DNA of 7,358 nt. Source: Bacillota bacterium (GTDB lineage Bacteria > Bacillota > Clostridia > Christensenellales > CAG-138). The stretch is taken from the NCBI GenBank assembly GCA_023453725.1, contig JAEXTB010000201.1, positions 1-7,358 on the forward strand. The letters run 5' to 3'. Position 1 is the first letter of the stretch. Each line of letters starts with the position of its first letter. Below, piece by piece: positions 5,737 through 7,358 of the stretch. The notes beneath the pieces were generated by a model, which was not told where the DNA came from, did no database searches, and worked only from the letters and a program-made list of their open reading frames with translations. A program made the translations under genes and the position numbers.

Positions 5737-6696
5737 ATGAAAATACTTGTAACGCCGACCTCCTTTAAAAAAGCCGATAATGCCGCGGCGCGGGCGTTGC
5801 TCGAATCATATGCGGATGAGATCGTGTATAACGAGTCGGGCATTCCCCTACAGGGGGACGCGCTCCTTGCGCTGTTGCAGGGCGTGGACGGCTACATTGC
5901 CGGGCTTGACTACATCACGGAAGCTGTGGTGGAAAAAATGCCCGAAAGCGTCAAATGCATCTCCCGCTATGGCATTGGGTATGACCGCGTCGATCTTGCG
6001 TCCTGCACCAAGAAAGGCATCAAGGTGACCAATACCCCCGGCGCAAACGCCACGGCTGTGTGTGAGCTTGCCTTTGGGCTGATGCTGTGCGCAGCACGTG
6101 ATATTCCCCGCCTCCACCGCGCTGTGGAAGCAGGAGATTGGCCGCGCAGCACAGGCTGCGAGCTTGCGGGAAAGACACTGGGCATTGTAGGCATGGGCGC
6201 TATAGGCAAAAAGCTTGCGCTGCGCGCGTTGGCCTTTGAAATGCAGGTTGCGGCGTATGACCCGTATTTTGATGAGGCCTTTGCTTCTGCGCATGGCATA
6301 AAGAGAATGGAGCTTGACGAACTTCTTACAAGCTCTGACGTCGTATCTCTCCATGTGCCGCTTTCGGATGCAACGCGGCACATGATAAACGAAGAGCGCA
6401 TTGCCTCCATGAAAAAGGGCGCCATGATCATCAATACTGCGCGCGGCGGCTTGCTGGATGAAGCGGCCTGCGCCAAAGCGCTTTCGGCGGGAAAACTTGG
6501 CGGGCTGGGACTTGATGCCTTTGAACAGGAGCCGCTGTTAGACTCCCCACTAAAGGGACTTCCCAACGTCATATTCACGCCGCATACCGGCGCGCATACC
6601 TCCGAGGCCGTCTCCAACATGGGCATGATGGCCGTACAAAATCTGATCGATGTGCTTTCCGGCAAAGATTGCCGCTACGTTCTGAATAAAGATTGA
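5737..6696 (+). CDS. D-isomer-specific 2-hydroxyacid dehydrogenase (phosphoglycerate dehydrogenase-like)
   Basis: The 319-residue product has the split catalytic domain and central NAD-binding domain of the D-2-hydroxyacid dehydrogenases and no C-terminal ACT domain, so it is the short form. Landmarks are SRYGIGYDRVD (76-86), TPGANATAVCELAFGLML (100-117), the dinucleotide loop GMGAIG (152-157) followed by Asp175 (YDPY, NAD-type), and the catalytic triad Arg236 (NTARGG), Glu265 (EQEP) and His283 (TPHTG). Spacing of Arg to Glu (29) and Glu to His (18) fits the family. It would interconvert a 2-keto acid and a D-2-hydroxy acid in the cytoplasm. Candidates include phosphoglycerate, glyoxylate/hydroxypyruvate or a sugar-acid intermediate of this pathway. 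Since it lies in a catabolic operon, serine biosynthesis is not the likely role. The ATG is only four bases after the isomerase stop, with GGAAG (5725-5729) as a weak site inside that gene's end, so translational coupling is likely. Confidence 0.92.
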   Translation: MKILVTPTSFKKADNAAARALLESYADEIVYNESGIPLQGDALLALLQGVDGYIAGLDYITEAVVEKMPESVKCISRYGIGYDRVDLASCTKKGIKVTNTPGANATAVCELAFGLMLCAARDIPRLHRAVEAGDWPRSTGCELAGKTLGIVGMGAIGKKLALRALAFEMQVAAYDPYFDEAFASAHGIKRMELDELLTSSDVVSLHVPLSDATRHMINEERIASMKKGAMIINTARGGLLDEAACAKALSAGKLGGLGLDAFEQEPLLDSPLKGLPNVIFTPHTGAHTSEAVSNMGMMAVQNLIDVLSGKDCRYVLNKD

Positions 6697-6698
6697 GG
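6695..6698 (+). promoter_or_regulatory. Ribosome binding site that fixes the aldolase start at 6705
   Basis: GAGG overlaps the TGA stop (6694-6696) of the hydroxyacid dehydrogenase and sits six bases before ATG 6705. The frame is open from TTG 6693, but starting there would place the initiation codon before this site and add only MRCH. ATG 6705 also puts the Schiff-base lysine at residue 133, the same number as in E. coli Eda. Confidence 0.7.
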
Positions 6699-6704
6699 TG
6701 CCAT

Positions 6705-7349
6705 ATGGAAAAGAGCGAAGTATTAAAACGCTTGACGGACTGCGGCGTAGTCGCAGTGGTACGTGCGGAAAACGCGGAGCAGGCAGAAAAGATTGTGGAC
6801 GCTTGCATCCGTGCCGGTATTGTTGGCATTGAAATTACATTTACGGTGCCCGGCGCTGCGGATATCATCAAAAAGCTTGCTTCTACCTACAAACCGGAAG
6901 AGATCCTTATCGGCGCGGGAACGGTGCTTGACCCGGAAACCGCGCGTACGGCAATTTTAGCGGGCGCACAGTTCGTTGTAAGCCCCTGCCTGAATGCAGA
7001 GACGGTAAAGCTTTGCCTCAGGTACCAGGTTGCCTGCATGGCGGGCGCCATGACGATCAAAGAGGCTGTGGAGTGCATGGAAGCCGGTACCGATATCATT
7101 AAGATATTCCCCGGCAACCTGTTTGGGCCCAAGATCATTTCCGCCATCAAAGGGCCGCTTCCCCAGGCGCGTATGATGCCCACCGGCGGCGTTTCCGCCG
7201 AGAACGCGGGCGAATGGATCAAGGCAGGCGCTGTCGCCGTAGGCGCAGGCGGGGACCTGACAAAAGGAGCAAAAACGGGCGATTATGACTCGATCGTAGA
7301 GATTGGCCGCCGCATGGTGGAAGAAGTCAAAAAAGCACGCGTACGGTAG
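6705..7349 (+). CDS. KDPG/KHG-family aldolase (2-dehydro-3-deoxyphosphogluconate aldolase type)
   Basis: The 214-residue class I aldolase has the normal Eda length and a TIM-barrel pattern. Visible landmarks are GVVAVVRAE (14-22), the catalytic Glu43 in GIEITFTVP (41-49), IGAGTV (69-74), VVSPCLN (91-97), the Schiff-base Lys133 in IIKIFPGNLFGP (131-142), and the phosphate-binding PTGGVS (159-164) with VGAGG (179-183). It should split a 2-keto-3-deoxy-6-phospho sugar acid, or 2-keto-4-hydroxyglutarate, into pyruvate and an aldehyde. E. coli Eda has an Arg four residues after the catalytic Glu that helps bind the pyruvate carboxylate; here that position is Thr47. This variant is common in clostridial homologues as I recall. 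The gene is the last complete one, eight bases after the dehydrogenase, and is the likely carbon-splitting step of the pathway. Exact stereochemical substrate is unknown. Confidence 0.9.
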   Translation: MEKSEVLKRLTDCGVVAVVRAENAEQAEKIVDACIRAGIVGIEITFTVPGAADIIKKLASTYKPEEILIGAGTVLDPETARTAILAGAQFVVSPCLNAETVKLCLRYQVACMAGAMTIKEAVECMEAGTDIIKIFPGNLFGPKIISAIKGPLPQARMMPTGGVSAENAGEWIKAGAVAVGAGGDLTKGAKTGDYDSIVEIGRRMVEEVKKARVR

Positions 7350-7358
7350 TAAGATACC

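Noticed and set aside
5967..6665. A 232-codon minus-strand frame inside the hydroxyacid dehydrogenase
   Set aside because: It is Ser/Ala/Pro-rich with no recognisable domain and lies wholly opposite a complete enzyme with all catalytic residues; it reflects codon bias.
6693..6704. TTG start for the aldolase
   Set aside because: The only Shine-Dalgarno-like sequence, GAGG 6695-6698, lies downstream of this TTG and is correctly placed for ATG 6705.
1..7358. CRISPR arrays, tRNA genes, insertion sequences, attachment sites or defence genes
   Set aside because: No spaced identical repeats, cloverleaf-like sequence, transposase-like frame or defence-type domain was seen; coding genes fill nearly the whole window.

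Overview
The window holds one partial and eight complete genes, all on the + strand and tightly packed. They appear to form a carbohydrate (sugar-acid or cyclitol) catabolic locus of a bacterium. Strong AGGAGG-type ribosome binding sites, tight gene spacing, balanced to slightly GC-rich coding sequence with an AT-rich promoter gap, and the style of the proteins (for example the EITFTVP form of KDPG aldolase) suggest a Bacillota/Clostridia-type gut or anaerobic organism. That assignment is inference; no rRNA or other marker is present.

Layout. Positions 1-147 are the last 48 codons of a protein that looks like the C-terminus of an FGGY-family sugar kinase. A DeoR/GlpR-type repressor (172-972) follows 24 bases later. 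Then comes the only AT-rich intergenic gap (973-1056). It carries a near-consensus sigma-A promoter (TTGATA, 17 bases, TATACT), four degenerate TTGATAA-like repeats and a 7-bp inverted repeat around the predicted transcription start, so it is the likely control point. The downstream operon encodes a Gfo/Idh/MocA oxidoreductase (1057-2079), a zinc-dependent medium-chain dehydrogenase (2099-3139) and a phosphotriesterase/lactonase-family metal hydrolase (3170-4102). After a 62-base gap with a perfect 9-bp hairpin come a very divergent shikimate-dehydrogenase-like protein (4165-5112), a cupin-type phosphoglucose isomerase homologue (5127-5732), a D-2-hydroxyacid dehydrogenase (5737-6696) and a KDPG/KHG-type aldolase (6705-7349).

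How the genes may work together. Four NAD(P)-type dehydrogenases, one lactonase-like hydrolase, one isomerase and one pyruvate-forming class I aldolase suggest stepwise oxidation of a polyol or cyclitol, hydrolytic ring opening, isomerisation and aldol cleavage to pyruvate plus an aldehyde or aldehyde phosphate. The first three genes resemble, in type and order of chemistry, the IolG-IolM-IolN steps reported for Thermotoga maritima inositol breakdown (inositol dehydrogenase, second dehydrogenase, hydrolase giving a keto-gluconate). No sugar-acid dehydratase, 2-keto-3-deoxy sugar kinase or transporter is seen; they may lie outside the window. The substrate cannot be fixed from this sequence. 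The combination of the divergent shikimate-dehydrogenase-like protein with the cupin isomerase is the most novel-looking part.
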